Source of the DNA: Eurosta solidaginis
Taxonomy: Eukaryota > Arthropoda > Insecta > Diptera > Tephritidae
Reading direction: 5' to 3'
Assembly (NCBI RefSeq): GCF_040869045.1
Contig: NC_090322.1
Coordinates: 180,791,477-180,855,476 of the forward strand
Length of the DNA stretch: 64,000 nucleotides
Part shown: positions 1 to 12,061 of the stretch, in pieces
How the letters are laid out: every line of letters starts with the position of its first letter
Position numbering within the stretch: the stretch's first letter is position 1
Notes under the pieces: model-generated
Told to the model about the DNA's origin: nothing
Seen by the model: only the letters and a program-made list of their open reading frames with translations
The model's database searches: none
Program-made: the position numbers and the translations under genes

Positions 1-2944
1 TTCGCTTCATACGGCTGTGTTCTCAGATGCCGTATTTCCTCAAAATGCTTACGGAGATGACTCCTTAAGCCCCTAGGCGGTGCTGGCTCGTCAATCAGAT
101 GTCTGTTGGGATGCCCAGGTTTCTGGGTATTCAACAGGAACTGTTTGGTCAGCATCTCGTTTCTTTCCCTGATGGGGAGTATTCTCGCCTCATTATGTAG
201 ATGGTGTTCTGGGGACATAAGAAGACAGCCCGTGGCAATTCTGAGAGCAGTATTTTGGCAGGCCTGTAGCTTCTTCCAGTGGGTAATTTTTAGGCTTGGC
301 GACCATATGGGTGACGCGTAGCACGTAATCGGCTGGCTAATTGCTTTGTATGTAGTCATGAGCGTTTCTTTATCTTTTCCCCAGGCACTGCCAGCAAGGG
401 ATTTGAGGATTTTGTTACGGCTCTGAATTCTCGGAACAATTGCGGCTGCGTGCTCACCAAAATGTAGATCCTGATCAAACATCACACCCAAGATTTTGGG
501 GTGTAGGACAGTCGGTAGCGTAGAGCCATCGACGTGGATGTTCAAAATGGTCGACATTTGGGACGTCCATGTTGTAAATAAGGTCGCGGAAGATTTAGTT
601 GGTGATAATGCCAGGTTTCGCGAGGCGAAAAAACTGGAGAGATCAGGGAGGTAGCCGTTTATTTTATTGCATAGCTCATCGATCTGTGGGCCTGGGCCTG
701 TGGCCATTACTGTGCAGTCATCGGCGTAGGAAACGATTGTGACTCCTTCCGGTGGTGAAGTTAGTTTAGATATGTAGAAATTAAACAAAAGTGGGGATAG
801 GACACCACCCTGTGGCACCCCTTGTTTAATTCTCCTTTGCTTTGATGTTTCGTTTCTAAATAGCACCGATGCCTGCCGACCACCCAGATAATTTGCGGTC
901 CACCTTTTAAGATATGGGGGAAGGGTAGACCCTTCCAGGTCTTGCAGTAACGAGCCGTGGTTGACCGTATCAAAAGCTTTTGATAGGTCTAGCGCTACGA
1001 GTACTGTTCTATGGTGGGGGTTTTGATTTAAACCGCAATTTATCTGGGTACTAATGGCATTTAGCGCGGAGGTAGTGCTATGGAGTTTTCTGAAGCCATG
1101 CTGATGGGAGGCTAGTTGCAAATTTGCTTGGAAATAAGGGAGCAAAATGGCTTCGAGCGTCTTTGCTACTGGCGATAGGAGAGATATCGGACGATACGAC
1201 TCTCCTATGTTAGCTGGTTTACCAGGCTTTAGTAGCGGGACCACCTTGGCCATTCTCCATTTCTCGGGTATGACAAAGGTGGAAAGAGACAGGTTGAAGA
1301 CCTGCGCTAAATATTTGAAACCCTCTTTCCCTAGGCTTTTAAGCATCGGCATGGCTATGCCGTCTGGGCCCACTGCTTTGGATGGTTTAGCGCGACCAAT
1401 GGCATCCTCAACCTCTTTAGCGGTGATGGTGATTGGTGACGCGCTGAATTTGTGTTTATGTGCGTGTCTGTTGGCCCTCCGTCTAACTTTGTCGACCGTA
1501 GAATGCATTATATATTGTCGGCAGAAAGCGCTCGCGCATTTTTTCGCATCCGACAGCACTTTGTCGCCAAAGGCGATGGAAACTTTGTCTTTGTGCTTAG
1601 TCGGATTCGATAGGGACTTTACGGTGGACCAAAGTTTACCCACACCGGTAGAGAGGTTACAACCTCTTAGGTGCTCCTCCCATTTCGCCCGCTTGTGTTC
1701 ATCCACAAGCAATCTGATGCGTTGGTTTATATCCCTTATTTGGGGGTCGCCTGGATCAAGCTGCCTTATAAGGTCACGTTCTCTCGCTAAGTTTGCGGCC
1801 TCCGCCGGGAAGTGGGGCCGGATTTCGGGAATTCTCCCGGCGGGAATGAAACGTGCCGAGGCGGATTCAATGACCTTGCGAAAGGCACGCTCCCCTTGGC
1901 GGGCATCAGTCGGGATAGGGAGGGCAGCAAAGAGGTTGTCTGTAAAGGATTTATATTCTCCCCACTTTCCTTTTTTAAAGTTTATGAAAGTGCGTTTTTC
2001 GGTGACGATGAAGTCGGCGGTACGCTCGAGCGAAACAAGTATAGGCAGGTGGTCGGATGCCAATGATACCATCGGCTGCCAGTTGACGCAGTTTACGAGT
2101 TCTGCGCTCACGATTGAGATATCTGGCGAACTGTGACAGCTTCCTACCATACGTGTGGGGCGTCTCCGTTTATTGTGCAGAACGTCGTTTCTTCTATTTG
2201 ATCCGCCAACATCTCGCCCCTACTGTCCGCCCGCAAATTTGAATGCCATAGATCATGATGGGCATTGAAGTCGCCTAAAATAATGCGATTGTTTCCAGTG
2301 AGTAAGGCTCTAATATTAGGGTGGTATCCACCGGGGCAACAGGTGGCAGGGGGGATGTAGATGTTGATGATTTCTAGGTTTGCATCGCCTGACCGGACAG
2401 ATAGGCCTTGACGTTCTAAGACGTTGTCCCTGCGGTCGATGCCAGGATCAAATATGTGATATTGCACAGAGTGGTGTATTATAAACGCGAGGCTGCCTCC
2501 ATTTCCGCTCTCGCGATCTTTTCTGTGGACATTATACCCAGAGCAGGACTGCAATTCAGATCGTGCTGTGAGTTTAGTCTCTTGAATCGCAGCAATGCGG
2601 ATGTTGTGCCGCTTCATGAAATTGACTATCTCCGTAATCTTCCCAGTTAGTCCACTACAGTTTAACTGCAGAATTCTGAAGTGCATGAGAGGAGACGTCG
2701 CCACTCTGGGGGTAAGTGACGGGTGACTACGCCTGGGTTCAGGAAGGCCAGGACGCAATTGCTGTTGTGGCCCTGGGACTGGGCGTCCTTGGGCAAGCAT
2801 TGGGGTACCCGGATGATTTGGGTTTGCGACCTGGCAACATGGCGCGATGAAACCCGCCGAGGGGTTGCCGTCGCGGAGACCAGAACATCTAGAAAAGTGG
2901 CACCACCCGAGGCAGGAGCTGCATTGGGCGGATGTCGCAAACAT
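1..2944 (-). pseudogene. LINE ORF2: AP endonuclease plus reverse transcriptase, one frameshift
   Basis: The endonuclease part occupies 2686-2144. It begins near an internal Met (M87 of the 2944-2144 frame), with an LQLNCSGL start, an AIQETKL segment and the metal-site motif GDFNAHHDLWHS. The frame stops at 2144-2146, but coding continues in the next minus-strand frame from about 2158 down to base 1. That part contains a PISLLSP segment, a QHGFRK segment, PQGGVLSPLLF and the catalytic YADD. I saw no further stop in this frame as far as I translated it. The break therefore looks like a single indel near 2144-2160. No RNase H domain is seen before the window ends. Confidence 0.8.
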
Positions 2945-3098
2945 ATATATTCTGTGCTGGCAAACGGTGCAAACGGAGGTAGGGACTAAGAATCTGTTTC
3001 CCTGACCTACACGATTGCTGCCGGAAAAGAGGGGGGGAGAAGACGGGGGCAGGGGCTGTTGCTCAGCATTGCTTCCGACTCTACTACGAAGATTGTAG

Positions 3099-3602
3099 TT
3101 ATGAGTGGTAGCAGCTGTTTGAGTTGTTGGCGCCGTAAGGCGCGAGCAGCAGCGGGTACTTGTTGTGGCTTGCTGAGCAGCGGGGCTGCTGGAAGGTAAT
3201 GGGGGGGGCGCTTAGACGTAGACTACGGGACGCCCTTGGGCGTGAACAGCAAGGAGCCACAAAAGATTTATAAAAGTTACGTGGACGTCGGGTTTTGGGA
3301 TCAAGCCCAGAACAACCTGTCCGATGCAACCATCCCTTACACGAGACACACTGAACAGAGTATGACCGTCCTAAAAAGATTCTTTTCCGGCAGATGCAGC
3401 AAAACCATTTCTCAGGACCGAGGTCAGGAGACGGACCCGGATTGGATTCGATACCTTCCCGGAGCAAGAGAATATGGAGCAGTCCTGCTGCAAGGAGCTG
3501 CTGGGAGGATGACAATTTGTGGGAGGGACGAAACAAATTAAATGGGGTTACACTGAAATGACAGTCCTTGGTCGGGAAAAATCCCGAGTCGCTCCGGTAC
3601 AT
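3099..3602 (-). CDS. LINE ORF1 with 2A-like motif and PHD-like zinc finger
   Basis: This is a 167-residue open frame at the 5' end of the element. Residues 41-57 form a hydrophobic run followed by GIESNPGP (nucleotides 3455-3432), which fits the viral 2A ribosome-skipping consensus except that Gly replaces the usual Asp. Directly after it, residues about 68-120 show a Cys/His array (C-x2-C, later C-x2-C-x4-H and a final CC) like a PHD or RING finger. In known animal LINEs a 2A peptide can precede the ORF1 body, so that skipping releases a short leader. The rest is Ser/Pro-rich and lacks RRM or CCHC motifs. No upstream ATG in frame was found. Confidence 0.65.
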   Translation of the reverse strand: MYRSDSGFFPTKDCHFSVTPFNLFRPSHKLSSSQQLLAAGLLHILLLREGIESNPGPSPDLGPEKWFCCICRKRIFLGRSYSVQCVSCKGWLHRTGCSGLDPKTRRPRNFYKSFVAPCCSRPRASRSLRLSAPPITFQQPRCSASHNKYPLLLAPYGANNSNSCYHS

Positions 3603-3739
3603 AGAACCGACTGCCTTGGGAAGCGTAAAAAAGTACTAGTTATAGGTCTCTCAAAACTTACATTGATTTTTAAAAACTTGTTTCCGAAGAAGTTTTTAGA
3701 TTTTCTGCTGTACGAAGTGTAAAGAATTTTTGGCAATTG

Positions 3740-4275
3740 ATAGCTGGTATGGATGAAAGCTTATTGGCTGACTAATATGGATTTTTCGCGCAAATTGTTT
3801 GTAATGAAATTCCTTTTGAGTATCGCTCTCTCGCTAGATTCTCGCCTATCGGAAGCTCGCGAAACGCTCAAGAGCTTATAACTTGATAAGAATCAGAAAT
3901 ACTTTGTACTTGTACAAGATTGCTCCGAGATCATCGGTTTCTCAATTACTTAAATTTTTGTATACCGATCGCTTTTGAGTTGAAATCGGAAAAAGCTACA
4001 GACTGGCTGGGCTTAGCCTTCATAATAGTTGTGAGGTAGCATGCACTAGTAGTTTTGACTGCTGGGAAATTATACAAATGTATGCATGTTTCATCTTCTT
4101 TTTTCGTTATAATAAAAGTAATTCCCTCACAGCAGCGCTGTATGAATTATGATTTGATGAAAAATCACTGTTCAATCAGCAATTTGGATTGCAAATTTCC
4201 ATATACAGATATACAAACATTAGGATGCTCCATTTTTCAAGATGTAGTTTTAGCGCTGAAGAACCATTGTCATTC
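3740..4275. other. AT-rich intergenic DNA, nothing recognised
   Basis: No coding similarity, repeat boundary or RNA gene could be recognised here. Open frames are short and lack motifs. Confidence 0.4.
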
Positions 4276-4800
4276 GGGTGGGTCGATTAGTATGGACGAA
4301 AGTTAACCGACATCGCGCCATCGAATTTTCGATAGGATTTGGGCTCAGGAAAAAAAGTACCACTACGCATACCCAAAAAATAATTTTCGAAATTTCAGTT
4401 TTTTTTTTACTTTTTTTCGACTTTAATTTTTAAGGTTTTTTTCATGACCTACTAAAAAAATTTTCATTTGATTGTAAAATTTTCATGCATACCCTGTACG
4501 ACCCAAAAATGACCGCTAAAAACGTTGGCGATAACGGTTTTTTGAAAAAAAAAAAATAAAATATCGATATCGGTTAACTTTCGTCCATACAAATTGACCC
4601 ACCCTAGTATACACGAAAATTTTACAATCAAATAAAATCTTTTTAGTAGGTCATGAAAAAATCCTTAAAAACCAAAGTCAAAAAAAAGTCAAAAAAAATG
4701 AAATTTCGCAGGATCCAAAATTATTTTTTTGGGTATGCGTAGTGGAACTTTTTTTCCTGAGCTCAAATCCCATCGATATCGGTTAATAAATCGACCACCC
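4276..4800. mobile_element. Fold-back MITE with GGGTGGGTCGATT termini
   Basis: The left end reads GGGTGGGTCGATTAGTATGG. An inverted copy of about 40 bp ends at 4604 and a second, partial inverted copy ends at 4800. Segment 4276-4490 is imperfectly inverted against 4612-4800, including the AAAAAATAATTTT-type core and the GGTTAACTTTCG block. This fits one MITE of about 330 bp (4276-4604) followed by a half copy in opposite orientation. No coding sequence and no clear target duplication are visible. Confidence 0.6.
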
Positions 4801-5289
4801 TAATGGTCATCAAGAAGTATTTTCGCTTATGATGATCTTTTGCCGGATATTGATCTGGAATGTTCCGGAAAGTAGCATCTCTAGGGTACCAGCTGCAACA
4901 ACTCGGTAACGATTTTATAAGACCATGGCGAACCTTCTAGATCTATGGATTTTAGTCGCGGATCGCGGTATATGTAAATGCGTAGATATTTTTCAATTCG
5001 ACAGTTTGGATTCAGGCTGGGAGGAATAAAATAAAGATTGCAATGCTTCGGATGATAGTTCGATTTCTGATGACAACAGTGAGAGGAACCTCGTTCCGCC
5101 TCCAAAAACAAGGAAACTGCATAGAATGCCAATCTGCTTACAAACGTAGTAAAGTGAACATGAGCGTTATCGCGGCGCGAAGAATGTCGAGATGGGAGAG
5201 GCTTCAGATATTAGCTGATAGATAAACCATGGTGAATAGTTGCACAAAAGCATGAATCCACAAATCAGCCTGCTTAAGATTTAAAATCT

Positions 5290-5860
5290 CTCGGGTATAT
5301 TGTGCATAAAATCCATAACATGCAAGAAGCAGACGTCACGACGAAGGTGGTGGAAGGGGACAAAGAGCTTAATGGTTGTGCGAAGTTAAGAGCATGCAGC
5401 AGGGTATGGTATTATCACCTCTGCTGTGGATGGTTATGAAACAACTTCTCAGGCGGTTCGACGAGGGGCCTATCAAATCCACGGCGTACGAAGGTGCCGT
5501 CGCAGTTGTCAAAAGGAAATATAGTCTTCCAGCAATGCGTGTTTTAATGTATCTTATGTCGGATTGACTGAAAACGTGGGAAATCCAAATTTGGTCTTGA
5601 TTACTAAGATTAATAATTCCCCGAATTTAACTGGGCTTAAGCTAGGAGCGGTGAGTCTGGAGGAACAATCTTGTACCAAATATGCAGTAATCATTCTACT
5701 TAGTAAGTTTGATGAAGCTTAACGCGGAGGAGGGAGTAATGAAAGCTCCGACGTCACTTTAAGCATGTAAAATAATGACTGCATTGTATGTGGGATATAG
5801 AGGCGAGATTTCGCCAAGCCCTGTATGTCATATATCCTCCAGTCTCTTGCGATTTATAGG
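5290..5860 (+). pseudogene. Degenerate non-LTR reverse transcriptase fragment
   Basis: In shifting frames the translation keeps the order of a LINE RT palm and thumb. A QQGMVLSPLLWMV segment (5397-5435) corresponds to the PQGGVLSPLLW motif. It is followed by a decayed YADD region, an NPNLVLITK-like segment near 5590, and a KLGAVSLEEQSCTKYA segment near 5640-5690 like the usual KYLGV region. Many stops and frameshifts show it is dead. The -SPLLW- style suggests an R1/LOA/I-type element rather than the one at 1-3602. Confidence 0.6.
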
Positions 5861-6405
5861 TAAAGTGATGTCACTCCTTCGGAGGTCGACCTACTCGAAG
5901 TACCTTCCAATCATCTTTCGGTATATTCGGCTTCAACGCGTACTCCGACTTCACCACACATAAGACACAGTCGTTGCCATTTCGTATCGTAGGGATCAGC
6001 GCTCTATCTACCACCAAGCACTTGTGCTTTGTCTTTAGAGGTCTAGAACAACTCCACTTAGCTATTTCAATATTGCGTTATTGTTGCACTTTATCAACTT
6101 AAGCCCCTAGTACCATGGAATGAAAGGATGATAGCCGTGCATTTTGTTCGTTCTTGTTCATTCTGAACATGACAGATATAAGCTCCCTTTCTACACATCT
6201 TCATATTTCGGTCAACGTTTATATATATCCATCACTAGCTATTGACCATATCATTTTACGAGTTAACATAGCTCATACTCGTATTACAGTAAGACCAGAC
6301 AAATTTAAATGGAAATTTAACAAGTTGAAGTGCTAAATAAAAAAAAACTCCAACAACATGTGTCTCGAAATGGATATAAGTTAATTTTAAGCATTTCTAG
6401 TTGAT
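5861..6405. other. Noncoding AT-rich DNA
   Basis: Nothing recognisable was found apart from decayed sequence that may continue the preceding LINE remnant. Confidence 0.35.
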
Positions 6406-6751
6406 GGGTGACATAAGATCAACTGCCATAACGCCAGCTGACCTTAAGACCACTTCAAATGGCCACAAAGTCAATTAAAGCTATGACCATATTAAATGGT
6501 CACAATGTCAACGATGTTGACATTAAGACCATTCTGCTTTCTGAATGGTCATTAAGTCAACTCATACTTTCTCAGGAGGTCAAATGGTCAACTATGTTTT
6601 GCACCTATTAAAATGGTAACAAGTGGTAAATTTGCAGTTAAAATATAAAATCAAAGAAAATATAAAGTGGCCAATAGGCATATTCACCTAATAGGCACTT
6701 GAGTTGGTCTTAAGATCAATTGGCCTTATGACCGTTGATCTTATTTCACCC
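6406..6751. mobile_element. MITE with about 50-bp terminal inverted repeats
   Basis: The left end (GGGTGACATAAGATCAACTG) matches the reverse complement of the right end (CAGT/CGTTGATCTTATTTCACCC) over roughly 50 bp with scattered mismatches. The 346-bp interior is AT-rich and noncoding. It repeats short AAATGGTCA / TTGACATTAAGACC motifs that are themselves inverted. No target duplication is obvious, so the superfamily is undetermined. Confidence 0.65.
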
Positions 6752-7503
6752 CACTATTTTTAGTATATGCAGCTACCACAACTTGAAATTATCAATAATT
6801 TCTTCAAAATTGCAGTTCTACCACCTTTTAATGTTTCTCATTTTTCTTACATAATTACCAAGAATGTACAAGCAAATCGCAACAAAAGTATTTCCTGTAT
6901 TCGCCGTATGAAGCGTTCTTTTGTGCATTGCATTTCTATTTCCCATTATTTTGCACTCAACAACAAACATACATACCTACATGCCAAACAAAATTCCGTG
7001 AACAATAATTTTGCGTTAGCTTGCAAAAATTAAGTATTGACCAGTGGCTAAGTGGCTGCCAACCACGCCAACTTAAGTATCGCCGTTGGGTATAAGAATG
7101 TTTTTTTTTTTATTAATACAATATTCAACAAATAATCATAACAACAGTTTTAGGCGATAATGCTGACTAGTTAAACATATCGAGGTAAACATACAAAATT
7201 TGTACTTATGATTGTTACGTTTTTGTTTTTGTGAAAGTAGCTACAACGGTGCATATAAGTGAGTATAAGTTTCTATTGTTTTCCTTAGTGGGCTGGCTTA
7301 CCTTATTCGCAAGACCACTTCCCGCTTCTATAGATTTCCACTTTATGCACTGTTGCCTAACAAAAGTGCCCACTATTAAAAAGAAGTAACATGAAAATGG
7401 CCAATAAGCATATCGTCATATGTATATATGCTTAGTTCGAATACGGGTTTTTTTCCTAAGAACTTTCTTTTAAGCATACATTTCGTTTACTAACGTCATT
7501 ATC
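6752..7503. other. Noncoding AT-rich DNA
   Basis: No gene, repeat boundary or structured RNA was recognised in this stretch. Confidence 0.35.
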
Positions 7504-8148
7504 AACAAATAAGAAAGTCTAATTTCGGGTGAAACCGAACATTATATACCCATCTGTGCACTTAAAACGCTGTTGTTGTTTGCTTTGCGTGGTTAATAGT
7601 GTTATAAGGCTGCGTTATAAGACCTTTAGGAAAAGTGGGCGTGATCTTTAACCGATTTTGATTATTTTCACTCAGTCTATATAATTTGGCAAGTATAGTG
7701 TATCTGCCAAATTTCAATGTAATATCATTAACGGCTTTTGATTTACGGCTTGTTAAGCCTCCCACTCTCATATTCCAAAATTTTTTTGAATTTATGTTTT
7801 GCGTCATAAAACCAATCCACCTACCAAATTTAATTAACTTGACGGCATTCGTTTTTGAATTATCTCATTTTTTTCATTTGTCTAAACTTTCGATATCGAA
7901 ATATATTCTGGGTGCAGATGAGCCCGTGTACTGAATTTGGTGAAGATATCTCAATATTTGCTCAAGTTATCGTGTTAACGGACGAACAGACGGACGGACG
8001 GAAATAGCCTAATAAATTTTTATTTTCGATACTGATAATTTTGATATATGGAAGTCTATATCTATCTCGATTCCTTTATACCTGTAGAACCAACTGTTAT
8101 CCAATCAAAGTTATAATACCCTGTGTACAAGTACAGCTGGGTATAAAA
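7504..8148 (+). mobile_element. DINE-1/INE-1-like Helitron-type repeat
   Basis: It begins with a decayed form of the end seen at 36987 (ACAAATAAGAAAGTCTAA, then TCGGGTGAAACCGAACATT). It contains a GACGGACGGACGG tract near 7990. It ends in a hairpin-like TATACCC...GGGTATA structure (ATACCCTGTGTACAAGTACAG). DINE-1/INE-1 elements in flies carry (GTCY)n tracts and a terminal TATACCC hairpin. Assignment to the Helentron group is by this resemblance only. No transposase is present. Confidence 0.5.
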
Positions 8149-8539
8149 AATAGTTTTAGCCTTCTCGAAATGTTCTGTGCATTTTAAATCAAAGATGAAA
8201 CTCACTATAGCGCCATAGGCATACGTAATATAATGCCGACTGCCAGTAGTTCTAAGACTCATGAAAGAAAAAACACAAAAAAGGCGTGAATACCAAGTAC
8301 TCTTGAATTTCGACGTGTAAACCTTCAGTTGTACATCTAGAAAGTGAAGTAGCTGAAAACACAACGGAGGCAACCTTAGCAGAAAGAAGAATAATGTCGG
8401 GCTTTTTGAGATGAGCTACGTCGGCTTTTTATCTGTAACAACCTATACCGACAAGCTTTTGTTATCGGTATGTATTCGCCTAGTCATCGGCTTCTTACTG
8501 GTTTCTGAAAGGCTTGTCATAGCCGGGTTACAGATGTGC
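8149..8539. other. Noncoding DNA
   Basis: No recognised gene or element. It leads into the CGATAAC-rich array. Confidence 0.3.
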
Positions 8540-8945
8540 GTTCGATTTTATATTGAAGTCGAAGTCTTATCGGTATCTGTTGCATAGCAAACAAATGAGC
8601 CTTCGATAACACGGCAATAACAGATTGGCAACGCTGCGATGAAAAATTTAGATTTATTCGATAAGAAATCGTTAACCTTTTGACTGCAAACTATAATTTC
8701 TCTAAAAATCGATAGCAATCCGATAACAAATTGGTAATACACCGATAACAAAATGATAACCTTTTGATAGCACCCGATAGCAAATTGGCAATACACCGAT
8801 AACAAAATTATAACTTTTTGATAGCCCCTCGATAACTTTTCGATAAAAAATCAATGACTTTTCGATAATAAATCTATAACTTCGTTAAAAAGCCGATTAC
8901 TCATTGATAACCGTTAAAACGTTGATAGCAAATTGTTAACACGCT
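8540..8945. repeat. Degenerate CGATAAC-rich tandem array
   Basis: Variants of CGATAACAAAATGATAAC and CGATAGCAAATTGGCAAT recur about every 20-42 bp. The repetition makes both strands locally open and produces repetitive frames (for example 8805-8548 minus). These have no protein motif and are not called as genes. Confidence 0.5.
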
Positions 8946-9229
8946 GTCCGGTTTTGGTTATGAATTCGGTTAAACATCTAGCCTTTCCTTGCCTTCCCCC
9001 TCTTTTTTTCCTTTGCTTTCCTGGCCTTAGTTTCACAAACGTGACAAGAGGCTTAATCATCTTTATTATCATCTACATTATGACCGACATTGTTATTATG
9101 CTGTTTTTTTTCTTCTCCTTTTTATTTTCATCTTCATTACATTCACGTCTTTTACTTTGTCGTTTCACTTTCTCCTTTATAAGTATATCATACATTTGTT
9201 TTTCTGTCTTCGCTGGATAACGTTAGTTT

Positions 9230-9920
9230 GAAGTAGCTACCGCGGAGGTATACGTAGGCCAGTCTCAGGAGGACCGTTGTGATACCACAAAAAGACACCA
9301 TTACCTCGTATTTTCCAACGTTTTAAAGACCTGATAAAGACTACCAAGTCCTTAATGTGGTTTTCCATGACCTGTCAGATCTGTCTGGATAGTAGATAGG
9401 GAGCTCCCAGACTGTGCTGTCTATCAGTACACAGTTAGTACTCCTGCAAGTGTGAAAAATGTATCCCTAATGAACTTAAATGTGGCAAAGGGTATACCTA
9501 CGCGTGCTTTGTCGGGACTAATCTGTTTTGTCATGCCCTGCTTAGCAACTACGTCTAGCCAGTTTCCCCTCAATGTCACTGTGTTCCGTGACACATGTCA
9601 GGGCCATCACCTGACGTAAAGATATCGGTGAAGTTTAAGTGTTAGTTCTGAATTCAATGAGTAAGAGCCAAGGGATTTTATGGCCGCTTGTCTGTCGCTA
9701 AAAATAAAGATTAATTTTTGGATAGTATGTTTTCTCCTATCCAAACTGCGGCTTTCATGATGGCTGATATCTCTTCCAGTAAGACACTACAATATCAGGT
9801 AATCTTAAAGATAGTTCGCGATCTCGGTCCTCAAACCCTTCCTTTTAACATAGAACCCACGGTATATATAGAAATACTCCCGTCAGCAGATACGTATAGA
9901 TCCACCTCCCCGCAATGATC
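9230..9920 (-). pseudogene. LINE RNase H domain remnant
   Basis: On the minus strand, 9790-9480 translates with stops and frameshifts to an RNase H-like series. It has an AEI-AI start, then an F-S/L-A-T-D-R-Q-A-A-I-K-S-L-like core, a SELTLKL helix, and a D-I-E-G-N-LAD-like segment. Such domains lie downstream of RT in I/LOA/R1-type LINEs. It may belong with the other LINE scraps, but no continuous element can be traced. Confidence 0.45.
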
Positions 9921-10303
9921 CCTGCTGGGATATATACCATAAAGTTGCTGTCCGCAGCTGTTATAATCGCATTGGTGTCTGTACTTTGGGACGAAAACTA
10001 TAACTGCTTAGTATGCTTAAATGTTCTATGTTTTTAGTACTCCAGCTGAGCGACTTTCTTAATCGCAGGGCTGACATTGCAATCCCACACACTACGTCTA
10101 CACTTACATTCTGAATTCCCCTATAACGTGAGCAAAGATGTTTACACATAAAAAATCTGCTTTTGAAAATATTCGCCAACTTAGAAAATATTCACTCTGT
10201 GTTAATTTTTCAATTAAAATACATAAGTTTGGTCCACAAAATATTACATAACATACTTGACATCTCTTCCTACCTCTGAAAGATAACCTTATCTATAAGA
10301 CTT

Positions 10304-10548
10304 GAAAAAAAAAAAAAAATACTTGGCACGATTTACCTCCGACGAAATTTTCACTAAGAAGCTCTTCATGACAGAAATACACTTGGAATGTTTGCCAAAT
10401 AACTGCCGTGTGGCGATCCGCTTAGAAAAACTTTCTTCTAATTGAAAATACTTTTTTCTAAATTTCGATGTTGCTTTGTACGAGAGCTGAACCCAGCACC
10501 TTCGGTGTGGCAGGCGGAGCACGCTACCACCACACCACAGCGCTCGCC
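10304..10548 (-). mobile_element. tRNA-derived SINE with 13-bp target duplication
   Basis: The minus-strand head is GTGGTGTGGTGGTAGCGTGC (A-box-like) followed by GGGTTCAGCTCTCG (B-box-like), and the tail is a run of A. A 13-bp direct repeat, ATCTATAAGACTT, flanks it at 10291-10303 and 10549-10561. This proves insertion by target-primed reverse transcription. Compared with the copies at 15095 and 58207 it lacks an internal segment of about 100 bp. Confidence 0.8.
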
Positions 10549-10654
10549 ATCTATAAGACTTATTTGTAGATAAAATAAGGCTAGACTAAGATGTGATTAA
10601 GTCTTATGTCTACACAACTAAAATATGTATATATGTACAGATATGAAAATAATA

Positions 10655-10735
10655 ATAACATTTTGGCGCGTTATACCTTCGAGGCGATTAGGGCCTAGCT
10701 TCTCTTCCATTGTATGATGTGCTGCTTTTTATTTT
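10655..10735 (-). repeat. SINE 3'-end fragment
   Basis: The segment GGCGCGTTATACCTTCGAGG and the AGCTTCTCTTCCATTGTATG segment after it match the 3' portion of the SINE family at 15095-15445. The head is missing. Confidence 0.5.
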
Positions 10736-11181
10736 TTCTACAAACTTTCGGACTTACGTATTTCAATGTCAAATAAAAACGGCAACTTTAAAGAGCCAAT
10801 TATACTTGCATAGCATAGCAGGGCACAGCAACTTTTTGATTTTGTGTCTTGATAAGATTACGCAGTGCATTGCATTGCCTGGAAGTCTGTTTAATTTTGA
10901 TTTCTATGCATGCTCTATGCGTGCGATTGTGCGATTCTCTCACCCATCGGGCTGTTAAATTTCCCAGCAAAATATTTTTGCCTTATATAAGGCTTATTTC
11001 ATATGGCCAAAATGTTTTATAACATCAGACCTAAAGTCTACAAGGAATATTAGTTGTATGGCGTATTCCTTATAATACTCCTTATTTTCTGTACTTATGT
11101 TTTCAGACATAAGGTTTATCTTAAATATAACGTTATGTATAAGCCTTTTAGCCCATATAAAATACGGTTTACTTAAGATAT

Positions 11182-11719
11182 TGTAACGAATTTACTGCAA
11201 ATCCTCGTATTTGCAACCTTCTGCTAAGTTCGAATCACTAAACTGTTGAATAAATAACTCCAATCTTCAATAATGCAAAATGGCCTTTATTAAAGTACTT
11301 CACAATAACACTTATACTTCGCTTACTAATAGCTTGCTTAACTGAACTGATTGATAGCTTAAATGAAACTAACTCTCGCGCCTCAACTGTCGTTGCATAC
11401 CTCTAGGCTTTTCCATTCCAGAACTTACTAGTTAGTTATCAGCTACATAATCACCAGCCACAACTACGTTTATAGCTTCTCATATGCGCGTGTGTAATAC
11501 TTGCACAAATTATTGCCCTCTCTTGTGAGCACCTCAGATAAGATATATGCATGTGTTCGTGCGTTGCTTCTCCGCTGCGTGTACGTACATATGTGTAGAT
11601 ATAATTATTGATTCGTTTATGTAGATACATAATGATTGATTTATGGATGTGCATGATATCACTGTTTACCATTGGCTTAGAGATGACAGTACCCCTTAGT
11701 GTTGCTTATATTCGTAACA
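11182..11719 (-). mobile_element. Solo LTR of the gypsy family of this window
   Basis: In plus orientation it starts TGTAACGAATTT and ends ATTCGTAACA, and it is flanked by ATAT at 11178-11181 and 11720-11723. It shares the AATAAAGGCCATTTTGCATT poly(A)-signal block and the AATAATTTGTGCAAG block with the LTRs at 37514, 44075 and 50686. At 538 bp it is shorter because one U3 module is missing. It presumably arose by recombination between the two LTRs of a full element. Confidence 0.85.
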
Positions 11720-12061
11720 ATATCATAAGCCATTAGGTAGCATAGTACAATTTTATTATAAGGTTTATGCACCAAATAAAATAAGGCTCACATAAGGTCT
11801 TATTATAAGACACCACTCACTGTACGAGACCCTTTTTTATAAGATTTAAAAGCCAACTCGGATTCAGGTTAGATAATAATTCAACCAAAACGAATCCATG
11901 TCAGGTGGTGGCAAAGCGAATTCAACCAATTCGTCGTGCAGAAGAATTTAAATTCAAAAGAAGAGTTTCATTGATTTCGATTAACTGACATATTGCAGCA
12001 CAAGGCTTTGTATGGAAAAATATCAAGAAGAAGCAATCAGCTGTTAGGATAACAAGACCTG

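Larger units (their letters stand above)
1..3602 (-). mobile_element. APE-type non-LTR retrotransposon, Jockey/CR1 group, cut by window edge
   Basis: Read on the minus strand, this segment has ORF1 (3602-3099), an endonuclease-RT ORF2 starting near 2944 or 2686, and coding sequence that runs off the window at base 1. The RT has the YADD box near 728-717. Two further copies of the same family occur in the window (26440-27590 minus, 28440-29965 plus). The 3' end of the 26.4-kb copy carries a (CAA)n tail, so this element probably ended the same way outside the window. Clade placement within the Jockey superfamily is from remembered motif style and is uncertain. Confidence 0.85.

Noticed and set aside
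1147..2136. 329-codon plus-strand open frame
   Set aside because: It is antisense to the RT-containing ORF2 of the minus-strand LINE and has no motif of its own.
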